NCBI RefSeq assembly: GCF_000422445.1
Contig: NZ_KE383837.1
Coordinates: 682,001 to 746,000, forward strand
Direction: 5' to 3'
From: Paenibacillus assamensis DSM 18201
Lineage (GTDB): Bacteria; Bacillota; Bacilli; Paenibacillales; Paenibacillaceae
Length of the DNA: 64,000 nucleotides
Part shown: positions 55,185-63,485 of the stretch, in pieces
Layout: every line of letters begins with the position of its first letter
Position numbering within the stretch: the first letter of the stretch is position 1
Translations under genes and position numbers: made by a program
Notes under the pieces: model-generated
The model's input: the letters and a program-made list of their open reading frames with translations, nothing else
What the model was told of the DNA's origin: nothing
The model's database searches: none

Positions 55185-57028
55185 ATTATCACCTCCTTGT
55201 CATAGTATAGTTCTGCTTGAGCATGAAACATCTTTGCATAGAGACCGCTCATCTGCATGAGCTCCCTATGATTTCCTTGTTCGATAACACGACCTTGATC
55301 GAGTACGAGAATAAGATCCGCATGCTTACAGCTGCCAAGCCGATGTGACACCATCAACGAAATTTTATTTGCGGTTAAGGATGAGAATAAGCGAAATAAC
55401 TCGGCTTCCGCCATCGGATCCATGGAGGCTGTAGGCTCATCTAATACCACAATTTCGGCATCTCTGAAAAAGGCTCGACTAAGTGCAATCTTTTGCCACT
55501 GTCCTTGAGACAGCTCTTGTCCTCCTTCAAACATAACGCCGAGTGGTGTATCCACACCTTGTGATTGCTCAAAAACCCATCCTCCCAGACCACTTTTACG
55601 CGCTGCTTCTATCAATTCTTCCTCGTTGTCGATATGATTCAATTGACCGAATCCAATATTTTCACGCACAGACAATTGATATTGCATATAGTCTTGAAAA
55701 ACAGCTGTAATTCGCTGACGATACGTTTTCGGATCCAGTTCAATGATCGGGACCCCATCATACATAACGGTTCCTTCCTGAGGTGTGTATAATCCGATTA
55801 AACACTTCACTAGCGTACTTTTCCCCGCTCCATTGTGACCAACAATAGCGACTCGCTGCCCCGGTTTAATCTGCACGGATATGTCTTTCAGAATGGGTTG
55901 TGTTGAATTCGGGTATTGAAATGTTATTTCTTGAGCTTGGATGCCCTTCTGCAATGGTCCACACAACATCAACGGATTTTTCGGTAGCTTCTCCTCTTCC
56001 ATCTTCATAAACAAAATCCATTCCCCTACGTGTAAGGCATCTTGATAAAAATGAGATAAATTACGTGCCATCGCTTCAGAGCTCTGTTGTGATCCGCGAA
56101 TCGCTTGCGTAATAGAGACAAATGAACCGATAGATAGAGCTCCACCTGCACATAACCACACTAATAACATACTTACTGCGTATAAAGCCCCTTCAACGAC
56201 ACCCTCCTGAACCGCATTAAACCTCATGCCCTTCGTCTGTAACTCAATTTGCTCATCTGCATTTTTCCAATAAAGCTTAGACCATATTTGACGTAGATAA
56301 GGAGCTATCCCATAAGTACGAATCTCTTTGGCCGAATCTCGCCCAGTCAACAACGAGAACAAATAACGAGACTTGCGAAGTGCCGTAGTTTGGCTAATCA
56401 TCTGCCAAAAATGGGCTTGTCCGATGCGAATATTGATGATAAAAGAAGGGACCACAATAAGGAGAAGTGCTATTGCCATGGACCAGTGGAACCCGACAAG
56501 TACAAGGAATATGGCGACGAATGAAAAACTATCTCTACCTAGTGAAAATAATTCCTGTATAACGGTCATGGCACGATTGCTTATCCCGTTAGAGACTCTT
56601 TGTAATCGGTCGTAATAGTCTGGTTGATCGTAGGTGATCAATGGGAGCTTGACTGCTTTATCTGCGATTTGTGCTTCAATGTGATAGGCCATTTTCATTC
56701 TTAGGCGTAAAGAAATTCGATCGCTTAGAAAAGTAATAACTAGTAGACCAATAAGCAGTGCAGATTGTAGGGTAATCCAAACGAAGGTTTTATTAACAGC
56801 ACTTCCGTTCTGTCCTTCCGATGTGGTGATTTGTGCTAACGCATTAATAACACCTTCCGTCACATATATTTGTATGGCTGGAATGATTGCCACGATAGTA
56901 AATAACACCACGGTAAATACGAACATTCCACGTTCAAATCTCCACAACATACCACCGATAATTGCGGCAGCCTTCCAAGCGGAGCGCTGACTACTATCAC
57001 TCAGTGAACTCCCCTCCGTTACATTCAA
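55181..57028 (-). CDS. ABC transporter, fused permease and ATPase, peptide exporter
   Basis: A 615-residue half transporter: six membrane helices (about 25-330), then an ATPase with Walker A VGHNGAGKSTLVKC, signature ELSQGQWQKIALSRA, Walker B IVVLDEPTASMD and switch VSHRLG. There is no C39 peptidase domain, so it would export without cutting a GG leader. Lantibiotic-exporter-like. The stop overlaps the start of peptide 1, and a fragment of its 3' end is repeated downstream. The start is uncertain: the TTG at 57028 lacks an SD, whereas GGAGGGGAGTTCA precedes a CTG eight codons in. Confidence 0.9.
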   Translation of the reverse strand: MNVTEGSSLSDSSQRSAWKAAAIIGGMLWRFERGMFVFTVVLFTIVAIIPAIQIYVTEGVINALAQITTSEGQNGSAVNKTFVWITLQSALLIGLLVITFLSDRISLRLRMKMAYHIEAQIADKAVKLPLITYDQPDYYDRLQRVSNGISNRAMTVIQELFSLGRDSFSFVAIFLVLVGFHWSMAIALLLIVVPSFIINIRIGQAHFWQMISQTTALRKSRYLFSLLTGRDSAKEIRTYGIAPYLRQIWSKLYWKNADEQIELQTKGMRFNAVQEGVVEGALYAVSMLLVWLCAGGALSIGSFVSITQAIRGSQQSSEAMARNLSHFYQDALHVGEWILFMKMEEEKLPKNPLMLCGPLQKGIQAQEITFQYPNSTQPILKDISVQIKPGQRVAIVGHNGAGKSTLVKCLIGLYTPQEGTVMYDGVPIIELDPKTYRQRITAVFQDYMQYQLSVRENIGFGQLNHIDNEEELIEAARKSGLGGWVFEQSQGVDTPLGVMFEGGQELSQGQWQKIALSRAFFRDAEIVVLDEPTASMDPMAEAELFRLFSSLTANKISLMVSHRLGSCKHADLILVLDQGRVIEQGNHRELMQMSGLYAKMFHAQAELYYDKEVII

Positions 57029-57034
57029 ATTTAT

Positions 57035-57562
57035 TTAAGCGGATCGTGACATTTGTAGTAGTAATTTTAAATCATCTTCCGAGTTCACCGATCCTTTAGC
57101 TACCACTATCCCCTCTTTGTTTAAAAAGTAGGCAAAAGGAAGCACATTCACATTAAAGCTCGACAAATCATCTTCCTCGATCAGTGAAATAGGTGTTTTT
57201 ATCTTAAATTCATTAACTTTCTCCGTGATCGATTCCATGTCTCCTACCATAAGACTGACAACTTTAAGCTGAGGCTGTTTTTCTTGAAATGGGGTTAACG
57301 TTGGATATAATGATGCACAATAAGCACAATTAGTTGAAGTGAATGTGACTATAGTACCTTCCGTACTCGGGCGGACTAAAGATATCATTTCTCCCGACAT
57401 ACTTGGTAAACTCAGAAGAGGGAACTCTTCCCCCTTTGAAAAACCTCTATTCGTGTTATAAAGCTCCCTTTTAATAGAACGCTGATAGACCTGTGCCAAC
57501 GAGATAGTGACCACAATTAGCATCACGAACATAACAAGTTGGGCCCATTGCATGATATTCAT
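57035..57562 (-). CDS. Membrane-anchored thioredoxin-like protein (MauD/TlpA type)
   Basis: 175 residues with one N-terminal membrane helix (about 8-28) and an extracellular thioredoxin domain. The redox site is TSTNCAYCASLYP (CxxC); PLLSLPSMSGEMISL and the cis-Pro region VLPFAYFL are as in TlpA/MauD proteins. MauD works with MauE to form or shuffle disulfides in methylamine dehydrogenase. Here it is 9 bases after the MauE-like gene and 6 before the exporter, so its client is likely the six-cysteine peptides. GAGGTGAC precedes the ATG. Confidence 0.88.
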   Translation of the reverse strand: MNIMQWAQLVMFVMLIVVTISLAQVYQRSIKRELYNTNRGFSKGEEFPLLSLPSMSGEMISLVRPSTEGTIVTFTSTNCAYCASLYPTLTPFQEKQPQLKVVSLMVGDMESITEKVNEFKIKTPISLIEEDDLSSFNVNVLPFAYFLNKEGIVVAKGSVNSEDDLKLLLQMSRSA

Positions 57563-57571
57563 TACGTCACC

Positions 57572-58087
57572 TCACTTTTTGAGCGTTGTCTTTCGAAATT
57601 GATGCATGGCGCTAAGTAGCCCGTATCCTGTCAATATGGATAATGTAATAAATAAGGCCGCTAGCCATTCTTGCATTTGTGCCACCTGAAGCCCTGTCGG
57701 CTGCGAGTAAACAAATAAGTAGACAACCATTGCTGCAAGCAATAGAATTCTAGCCATCGTCTTCATTCCAAATTGCTCGGGCAAAAGATTACCGAAACAG
57801 TTACAATCCAGTTCTTTCCCCCTCGCTCGCCATACAGACCAGCTAAAGCTTAGCAATAGCGCACCAATACCGATTTGTCCGATTACACGCGTCTCCTCTA
57901 CTAATATCAGGATCGCAACGATGAATTCAGTCGCCGGAATTACTCGAGTACCTAGGGGAACCAACTTGCCAACCACACCGAGTTGTTCAAGTGTCCTGCG
58001 AAATGGTAGCGGATTCATAAACTTAGAAGCTGCACTCGCAAAAAAAATAACTGACAGAAAAATTTGTATAAATGCTGCTAGGTTCAA
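57572..58087 (-). CDS. MauE/DoxX-like redox membrane protein
   Basis: A 171-residue protein with four membrane helices and the MauE signature LDCNCFGNLLPEQFG between helices; the early SAASKFMNPLPFRRTLEQLG segment is also typical. The start is TTG with AGGGGGAATAAAA in front. MauE proteins are thought to pass electrons or disulfides across the membrane to a MauD-like partner, which is encoded next. In other Firmicutes bacteriocin clusters similar pairs serve peptide oxidation. Confidence 0.87.
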   Translation of the reverse strand: MNLAAFIQIFLSVIFFASAASKFMNPLPFRRTLEQLGVVGKLVPLGTRVIPATEFIVAILILVEETRVIGQIGIGALLLSFSWSVWRARGKELDCNCFGNLLPEQFGMKTMARILLLAAMVVYLFVYSQPTGLQVAQMQEWLAALFITLSILTGYGLLSAMHQFRKTTLKK

Positions 58088-58252
58088 TTTTATTCCCCCT
58101 AATCAGGTTAGCTCTGTTACATCCATAATAGTTCCATATGGAAAATGATATAAGTACTAACTTTATTAGGTACCCTTTAAAGTAATATCCACCATAAATC
58201 AAAGCTGCACTCGCCAAGTACATTACTAGAGCATAGACGCTCAATGCCCTCT
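58025..58252 (-). CDS. Possible small membrane protein overlapping the MauE-like gene
   Basis: Between the response regulator and the MauE-like gene, one frame is open and encodes LSVYALVMYLASAALIYGGY and then LIKLVLISFSIWNYYG, two hydrophobic segments. A TTG near 58252 has GAGAGGGCA upstream. It overlaps the MauE-like gene by about 60 bases and has a poor C-terminus (FFCECSF). It may be real, or a shadow in AT-rich spacer; I cannot decide. Confidence 0.3.
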
Positions 58253-58257
58253 CACAT

Positions 58258-58902
58258 TTATGTATGAAGCATTTTTTTATGATGAGCAAGTTTTGCCGCT
58301 TCCTTGCTAGAATTAACTTGAAGCTTTTTTAAAATTCGATTGACATGATTTTTGACAGTTCTCTCAGCAATGCAGAGCTCTTCTTGTACTCGTGACAACG
58401 TATATCCTTTATAAATTAAACGAAGTATTTCTTTTTCCATGTGAGTTAATACTTTTGAGCGGGCTTCATATAATAAGCGGGAGTGGTTTTCTATTAGAAG
58501 TTGGACAGAAGAATTAGACCATAGAGGATTACGCTTCATTGTATGTCTAATAATGCTAGGCAGCTCATGAAGATAACTTTTACCCAAAAAATTATTCATA
58601 CCAGCTTGATTGGCTTCAATCATCCATTCGAGATCGACATGAGATGACAACACTACAATCGGACAATTAAACTCCTCCTTAATTTTCCTCAAGAGCTCTA
58701 ATCCCGAGAAATAACCTTCTACATGCAAATCAACTACAGCAGCATCAATACAATCTGAACAATTAGATACACATTCTTGAAAATTTTCTAGCTTGTTGAT
58801 ATGACATTGAATAATCCAATTTTCCCTATCACACGCTAGTTGCTCCCGAATACGTTCTCCCCACTTCGGACAGCCTTCGACGAGAATTAGTTTCTTTTCC
58901 AT
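58258..58902 (-). CDS. LuxR/NarL-type response regulator
   Basis: 214 residues. The receiver domain has its phospho-acceptor Asp in AAVVDLHVEGYFSGLELLRKI and switch Ser/Lys in IVVLSSH and FLGKSYL, but the usual acidic pair near the N-terminus is LVEGCPK, so metal binding may be altered. The C-terminal HTH is MEKEILRLIYKGYTLSRVQEELCIAERTVKNHVNRIL. No kinase is adjacent. The start follows directly after the stop of a 49-codon ORF (TAAATG). Probably regulates the peptide operon downstream. Confidence 0.87.
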   Translation of the reverse strand: MEKKLILVEGCPKWGERIREQLACDRENWIIQCHINKLENFQECVSNCSDCIDAAVVDLHVEGYFSGLELLRKIKEEFNCPIVVLSSHVDLEWMIEANQAGMNNFLGKSYLHELPSIIRHTMKRNPLWSNSSVQLLIENHSRLLYEARSKVLTHMEKEILRLIYKGYTLSRVQEELCIAERTVKNHVNRILKKLQVNSSKEAAKLAHHKKMLHT

Positions 58903-59052
58903 TTAATTAGCCACCTTCTTGCACGATGCTGCTCGGTGGTTGTCTGCCCTACGTCTAATGTTTGCACTCCTTCTGCATTGTCGCCAGTAGCGGCGCTTCA
59001 AGTAACAACGATGACCATCATAAACATGAGCAGGAGCAACATTTTTTCTCAT
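58903..59052 (-). CDS. Arginine-rich 49-residue ORF coupled to the response regulator
   Basis: GGGAGGAAGAAAATA precedes an ATG that opens a 49-codon ORF ending TAA, with the regulator's ATG as the very next bases. The product is strongly basic (CYLKRRYWRQCRRSANIRRR) with three cysteines and no membrane segment. The good SD and zero-gap coupling argue that it is translated; it may be a leader peptide for the regulator, a DNA- or RNA-binding peptide, or a pheromone precursor. No homologue recognised. Confidence 0.5.
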   Translation of the reverse strand: MRKNVAPAHVYDGHRCYLKRRYWRQCRRSANIRRRADNHRAASCKKVAN

Positions 59053-59538
59053 TATTTTCTTCCTCCCTATCATCTATCCTACCACTAGTATCCCGTATCG
59101 TTGCACCATCAGTATAATGTGGAGATATATGAGCAATTAGATAGACTTCTGTTGAAGTTGTAAAAAATCTGGGGTAAGTGGCTCCCTGATGTCCACTTGT
59201 GCGAGGTTATAAAAGTGCGGGTGTGGACTCACTATACAGCGTACATGTGACCAACGTGTGTACGATGTGTGTAATTTTAGCGTTCCTTGTCACAGTCAAG
59301 TACAGTATCGGAATGAACCAAGATAAGATGTCATTAGTCTACAGACGATAAATAAAGAAGAAATAAAGATTCGTTTAAGAAAAAATAAAATATTCTTGCT
59401 ACTGAGTACAGACATATGTCGAAGAGAAACTGATGTGCTTTCATCAACATTATTGACTCACACTTTATTTGCCATAATTTGTTTGTTGCGTTCAATTCGT
59501 ACGTATGATAAATTATATTCTTGTAAGGCAAACGTTAT
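59053..59538. other. Gene-free stretch upstream of the peptide operon and tRNA genes
   Basis: No convincing ORF. It should contain the minus-strand promoter of the 49-codon ORF/regulator operon and the plus-strand promoter of the tRNA pair; near 59486 TTGCGT, 17 bases, TAAATT is a weak candidate for the latter. Confidence 0.5.
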
Positions 59539-59615
59539 GGCGATCGTGGCGAAGTGGTTAACGCACCGGTTTGTGGATCCGGCATTCGGGGGTTCAATTC
59601 CCCTCGGTCGCCCCA
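59539..59615 (+). tRNA. tRNA-His (GUG), CCA encoded
   Basis: Starts with the extra G(-1) paired to C73; acceptor GCGATCG/CGGTCGC; anticodon loop TTTGTGGA reads GTG; T-arm GGGGGTTCAATTCCCC; ends CCA. All arms pair. Confidence 0.95.
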
Positions 59616-59623
59616 TACGATTT

Positions 59624-59705
59624 GCCGATGTGGTGGAATTGGCAGACACGCCGCACTCAAAATGCGGTGCCGCAAGGCTTGCCGGTTCGAGTCCGGCCAT
59701 CGGTA
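59624..59705 (+). tRNA. tRNA-Leu (CAA)
   Basis: Acceptor GCCGATG/CATCGGT, D-loop TGGCAGAC, anticodon stem CCGCA/TGCGG with loop CTCAAAA (anticodon CAA), long variable arm TGCCGCAAGGCTT typical of leucine, T-arm GCCGGTTCGAGTCCGGC. CCA is not encoded. Confidence 0.93.
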
Positions 59706-59712
59706 TTACAGC

Positions 59713-59761
59713 AAAAAGAGCGATAAAATGATTGATTATCAATCACTTTATCGCTCTTTTT
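59713..59761. terminator. Strong terminator after the tRNA pair
   Basis: AAAAAGAGCGATAAA and TTTATCGCTCTTTTT arms with an inner TGATTGAT/ATCAATCA, active for both strands. Confidence 0.9.
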
Positions 59762-59887
59762 CTATTCGCCTCTTTCTAGTCCTTGTTTTTCCCCTTGGAC
59801 AGCTTATCTCTTTACTCCCATCAGTACAATAACGTCATATCCCTCTTCTTCATTAAAATGATTCGAATAAAGTTCTCGTTCAATTAT

Positions 59888-60343
59888 CTACAACGCGTGC
59901 CTACTTCCTCGATTTTTGAGTATCCGTATACAAACAAATTGTAACATTCTAGTGACCAAATAATACACAAGTGCAAATGCTCCTCCATATAAAACGGACC
60001 CGATCACAAATCCCCTATAAGACAATCCAGTTAATAATCCAAAGAAAATAAATACCGTAATAAATCCGCCAACAATGTATAACAGAATGGCAATCATTTC
60101 TCTTATAGAAGTACTTACTTTCATTGTTCTAAGTTGATTATCCACTCCTATAGAATAAAGAACGGCCACTACAATATAAATCAATAACAAAACTATAAAT
60201 AGTAACATGAATTGATCAAAAAAAGAAAAGTAATAGGTGTTAGACAAACGTTCAGATTCAGGAACCGTATTGATATAGGCTAGCGTGAAACTGATTAGGA
60301 ACGAAGAAAGAAATGAACTAGCTATTCTAATAAATACGTTCAT
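59888..60343 (-). CDS. Four-helix membrane protein of unknown function
   Basis: 151 residues with four hydrophobic stretches (about 8-24, 42-66, 84-106 and 112-135) and a basic tail. AGGAGGAAAAT precedes the ATG, so translation is likely. No family recognised. It is followed by the tRNA terminator region and preceded, 45 bases away, by the HD-hydrolase gene. Confidence 0.75.
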   Translation of the reverse strand: MNVFIRIASSFLSSFLISFTLAYINTVPESERLSNTYYFSFFDQFMLLFIVLLLIYIVVAVLYSIGVDNQLRTMKVSTSIREMIAILLYIVGGFITVFIFFGLLTGLSYRGFVIGSVLYGGAFALVYYLVTRMLQFVCIRILKNRGSRHAL

Positions 60344-60388
60344 ATTTTCCTCCTAAAAAAAAATGATTTATCGCATGAGTAATAAAGC

Positions 60389-60997
60389 TTATAACTTAAC
60401 CCTTAACTCATAATATGCATCTCGCAGCCACGGATGAACCACCTTCAACTGCGCCTGCCGCTGCCATAAATAATCGATATAGCTAAAACAAGCTTTATCC
60501 AGCGATTGTTCCAATGCTTGTTTAATCTCATACCAATAAGGAGGTTTGCCTGGTTGATCCCACGCAATCTTATCTGCTACGAATAGTACTTTATCTAGCT
60601 CTGTTGGATTGGCGCGTAAAGTCGTATGACATCCTGCAGCATCTACGATCTGATGGTCATCCACTTTAAAAAGATCAATCGCCATTTGTCTAGACAGCTT
60701 CTGATGAATAATCATCGGAAAAACCTCCTCCTCCAGAAGCACTTCAATGCTAAGCTCCTGCGCAGTGGCGATCCGTTCTTCGTTCGGAATAACTGCACTT
60801 ATATCATGCAAATATCCGCTATAGGCGGCTGCATCAGGATCGATACCATATTGAAGAGCAATATTACGCGCTTCATCCCCGACATCTAAGCAATGCTGTG
60901 CAGTATCTGGACGACCATTATCCACAAGAAATTGGTAGGTATCATGGCGTAAATCACCCGTAAGCGGTTTTACGATTAACTTTTGGTAACAATCCAT
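60389..60997 (-). CDS. YqeK-like HD-domain phosphohydrolase (Ap4A hydrolase type)
   Basis: 202 residues with HD metal ligands in AQHCLDVGDEA, SGYLHDISA and GCHTTLRANPTELDKVLFVADKI; the latter is typical of the YqeK/Ap4A symmetrical hydrolase group. The gene starts two bases after the stop of the methyltransferase gene. CGAGGTGGAAATAAG precedes the ATG. In Bacillus yqeK sits with nadD and rsfS; that context is absent here, so this may be a paralogue. Confidence 0.82.
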   Translation of the reverse strand: MDCYQKLIVKPLTGDLRHDTYQFLVDNGRPDTAQHCLDVGDEARNIALQYGIDPDAAAYSGYLHDISAVIPNEERIATAQELSIEVLLEEEVFPMIIHQKLSRQMAIDLFKVDDHQIVDAAGCHTTLRANPTELDKVLFVADKIAWDQPGKPPYWYEIKQALEQSLDKACFSYIDYLWQRQAQLKVVHPWLRDAYYELRVKL

Positions 60998-60998
60998 C

Positions 60999-61706
60999 TT
61001 ATTTCCACCTCGCTAAACGTAGTACATACATACCTCTGCCGATCAGCCCAACGGGATCATATTCCACTTTCATCCTTACCGATTCAAAGGCTCGTGTTAG
61101 TTCTTCTTGCCTAAACAACCCTAGCTCATGGCGTTCTTTCCTATGTTCAATACCTGCCTTCGAACCTATTAAATATTCAAAGTTCAAGATCGACAACTCA
61201 TTTTCCGTATCCGCATGAGTCATTCGGCAAATGTGATATTCTTCTGTTTGGTGCTGAATCATCGAGACGAATCCTTGCTGCCACGCATCAGGAGTAAACC
61301 ATGGCTCAATTAATATCAAGCCGCCATCCTCTAAATGATTGCTAAACTGCTGCACTGTACGCACAACAGCATCTAGCGTTTTCGCATATGCTATCGAGCT
61401 GAACAAGCACATGACCACATCATATTTATGACCTACATCAAACTGAGTCATATCTTCACACCAGAAGCTCGAATCCAGATTTCTCTGCTGCGCAAGTGCT
61501 ACGAATTCCTTATTCAGATCAATTCCATCCACTTTATAATGTTGATTCAAAAATTCAACATGTTTACCTGTGCCGCAGGCTACGTCCAATACCGACTTTG
61601 CATCAGGATGTCGGCTCTGAATATATTCGCGAATTTGCTCTGATTCTTGCTTATAATCTTTAAAGCTATATATAACATCGTATAGTTGCGCACTCTTCTC
61701 AAACAT
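60999..61706 (-). CDS. Class I SAM-dependent methyltransferase
   Basis: 235 residues, SAM motif I in AKSVLDVACGTGKHVEFLNQ and motif IV in YDVVMCLFSSIAY, then GGLILIEPWFTPDAW. GGGAGGGATCATAC precedes the ATG. Similar proteins occur in antibiotic clusters (DNA- or sugar-N-methyltransferases), but nothing nearby suggests that here. Substrate unknown. Confidence 0.87.
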   Translation of the reverse strand: MFEKSAQLYDVIYSFKDYKQESEQIREYIQSRHPDAKSVLDVACGTGKHVEFLNQHYKVDGIDLNKEFVALAQQRNLDSSFWCEDMTQFDVGHKYDVVMCLFSSIAYAKTLDAVVRTVQQFSNHLEDGGLILIEPWFTPDAWQQGFVSMIQHQTEEYHICRMTHADTENELSILNFEYLIGSKAGIEHRKERHELGLFRQEELTRAFESVRMKVEYDPVGLIGRGMYVLRLARWK

Positions 61707-61745
61707 GTATGATCCCTCCCTACAAAGTAAGAAACTATCCCTTTT

Positions 61746-62201
61746 TTATTCTTCTACCAAGAAAATAGAATCGACGATAATCGGGAGATTGTCTCTAACC
61801 GATATTGCCCCAAGTACTGATCTTGCGTGCACGCCTTTATCTGCAAATACTTCATACATTAAATCGGAATATCCATTCAGCACCTTCGCATGCTCTTCAA
61901 ATTCAGGCACTGCATTGATAAATCCCTGCACTTTGACAACCCTTTTCACGCGATCCAGCGTTCCTAGAGCATCCTTGACCACAGCTAGTACCTCAATAGC
62001 TGCTTCCCTCGCAAATTGGTAGCCTTCCTCTGCTGTAAACTCTTTTCCCAATTTTCCTTTCGGCTTGCCAGACGGCCCTTTCCCTGAAACAAACATCATT
62101 CCATTTACAACGACATAATTCGCATAGCTTCCAGCAGGGTTGCTTACTTCTGGCAGTACAAGTCCCAACTCTTTAAGTCTGGATTCAACAAGTGTTGACA
62201 T
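61746..62201 (-). CDS. RidA family protein (YjgF/UK114)
   Basis: 151 residues with the RidA elements PAGSYANYVVVNGMMFVSGKGP and VVKVQGFINAVPEFEEHAKVLNGY, and RSVLGAISVRDNLPIIVDSIF at the end, including the Arg for imine/carboxylate binding. It hydrolyses reactive enamine/imine intermediates from PLP enzymes. It belongs to the longer RidA subgroup. Single gene with AGAAGGAACGAAT SD. Confidence 0.9.
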   Translation of the reverse strand: MSTLVESRLKELGLVLPEVSNPAGSYANYVVVNGMMFVSGKGPSGKPKGKLGKEFTAEEGYQFAREAAIEVLAVVKDALGTLDRVKRVVKVQGFINAVPEFEEHAKVLNGYSDLMYEVFADKGVHARSVLGAISVRDNLPIIVDSIFLVEE

Positions 62202-62230
62202 ATTCGTTCCTTCTTTCTATAAGTTATGGT

Positions 62231-63031
62231 TTACTTTTGCATAAGATCAGATGGAATTAATCCCTCTTCCTCACTGTGGTAGCCCCAACAAACAATGGTC
62301 GCGCTATCCTTGCCATCCATACGATACACATGTTGAAGTACTTCATCCACACACGCTGAAGTCGGACGCTCCTGATACAACGCTTCATACAAGTGATTCA
62401 GATTGTCAAAATAGTTATCTTCCGTATCCAGCACACCGTCTGTCAGCACAACGATCTCATTGCGACCTTTCCGAAGCTGCCTCCTTCCCACTGTATAGCA
62501 CGGTACAGGTAAAGAAAAACTGTTTACATGGCCTACCCATTCAAAAAACTGCCTCTGGTTCAGTGCAACTTGACCTAACCGCTTCAACTCAGGATGAAGC
62601 ACATAGGCAGCGCAATCGCCTACAGACAACCACCACACATACGGCCCACATTGGTAAACGATAATACAAGCAGTTTCACCTTTCATACTGCGGCAAGCCT
62701 CTATCGATGATTCACTTTGAAAGAGGTTTACAAAGAAAGATTCTAATTTTGCAAAAGCATCTTCGCCACGTAATAGAGACAACAACTGTTCTTGCTTCTG
62801 CTCTAGAGCCTCCATTAGCCATTCTGCACTTTCAGCGCTGTAATGGGCGTCCAACACCATCGTAAATGCCCACTGTCCTTGAGGATCGACAAGTACAAAT
62901 GCGCCATCTTCGTTTTTCCATGAACCTGATCCTGTATGACCTCCATAGCAGCCAATTGTTACATGCCCGATAGTGGTCACATGTACCTCATCCAAATAAA
63001 GATTGTCTTTGCCTAACCAACTATGTTTCAT
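62231..63031 (-). CDS. PP2C-like protein phosphatase
   Basis: About 266 residues with YGGHTGSGSWKNEDGAFVLVD, FTMVLDAHYSAESAEWL, CAAYVLHPE and VLTDGVLDTEDNY, the order of PP2C motifs including metal-binding aspartates; the canonical DGH is DAH. GGAGAGGATCTACCTT precedes the ATG at 63031, a better start than 63067. Its substrate and regulator role are unknown. Confidence 0.8.
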   Translation of the reverse strand: MKHSWLGKDNLYLDEVHVTTIGHVTIGCYGGHTGSGSWKNEDGAFVLVDPQGQWAFTMVLDAHYSAESAEWLMEALEQKQEQLLSLLRGEDAFAKLESFFVNLFQSESSIEACRSMKGETACIIVYQCGPYVWWLSVGDCAAYVLHPELKRLGQVALNQRQFFEWVGHVNSFSLPVPCYTVGRRQLRKGRNEIVVLTDGVLDTEDNYFDNLNHLYEALYQERPTSACVDEVLQHVYRMDGKDSATIVCWGYHSEEEGLIPSDLMQK

Positions 63032-63067
63032 AAGGTAGATCCTCTCCTCTAAAGCGCTGTCGTTCAC

Positions 63068-63485
63068 ATGTCACACTTTTTGTTTCTGGTTTTTCTATCT
63101 AAAATTACATTCTCTCTTCAAAAGCTGGCTTACTTCACACCATGCCCTTCTTGCACATATATTTGTTGGTTAATTTTTACTATGCAACATAATTATCGTA
63201 CCAAATATCCCCACCCACATACAATTCAACTTTTTTTGCCATCGATATTTGGTTACAAAAAAACAAAAAAAGCCTAATAGCTGCTGCTTAAAGCATCTTT
63301 CAGGCCTGATTTATACTATAAATCATATGATTCGAACTTTTAGAAGGGGTACTTCATAATAGATCCTTAGCCACAATAATTCCATGGAATCCTTCTTACG
63401 AATGTTTGAGTATGTTCTTGCGCAAAAATAAGCTTCATTAACTATTATGAATAGTATCGTAAATATGATTAACATACTGATGGCC
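63068..63485. other. Gene-free stretch with a possible terminator
   Basis: Near 63262-63306 the minus strand shows an imperfect hairpin with a GCTTTAAGC core followed by a long T-run, possibly terminating the MFS gene. Otherwise AT-rich, no ORF supported. Confidence 0.4.

Larger units (their letters stand above)
54738..55341. repeat. Tandem duplication, period 311 bp, of exporter 3' end plus peptide gene
   Basis: Unit A (about 54738-55030) and unit B (about 55049-55341) align end to end at a fixed offset of 311: terminator arm, peptide gene, SD, and the last roughly 50 codons of the ABC exporter. The copy in unit A no longer encodes an exporter; it is a fragment between the two peptide genes (54889-55030). 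Confidence 0.8.

Noticed and set aside
59396-59731. Open frames running over the tRNA pair on both strands
   Set aside because: tRNA genes occupy this stretch and fold fully; the ORFs are accidental.
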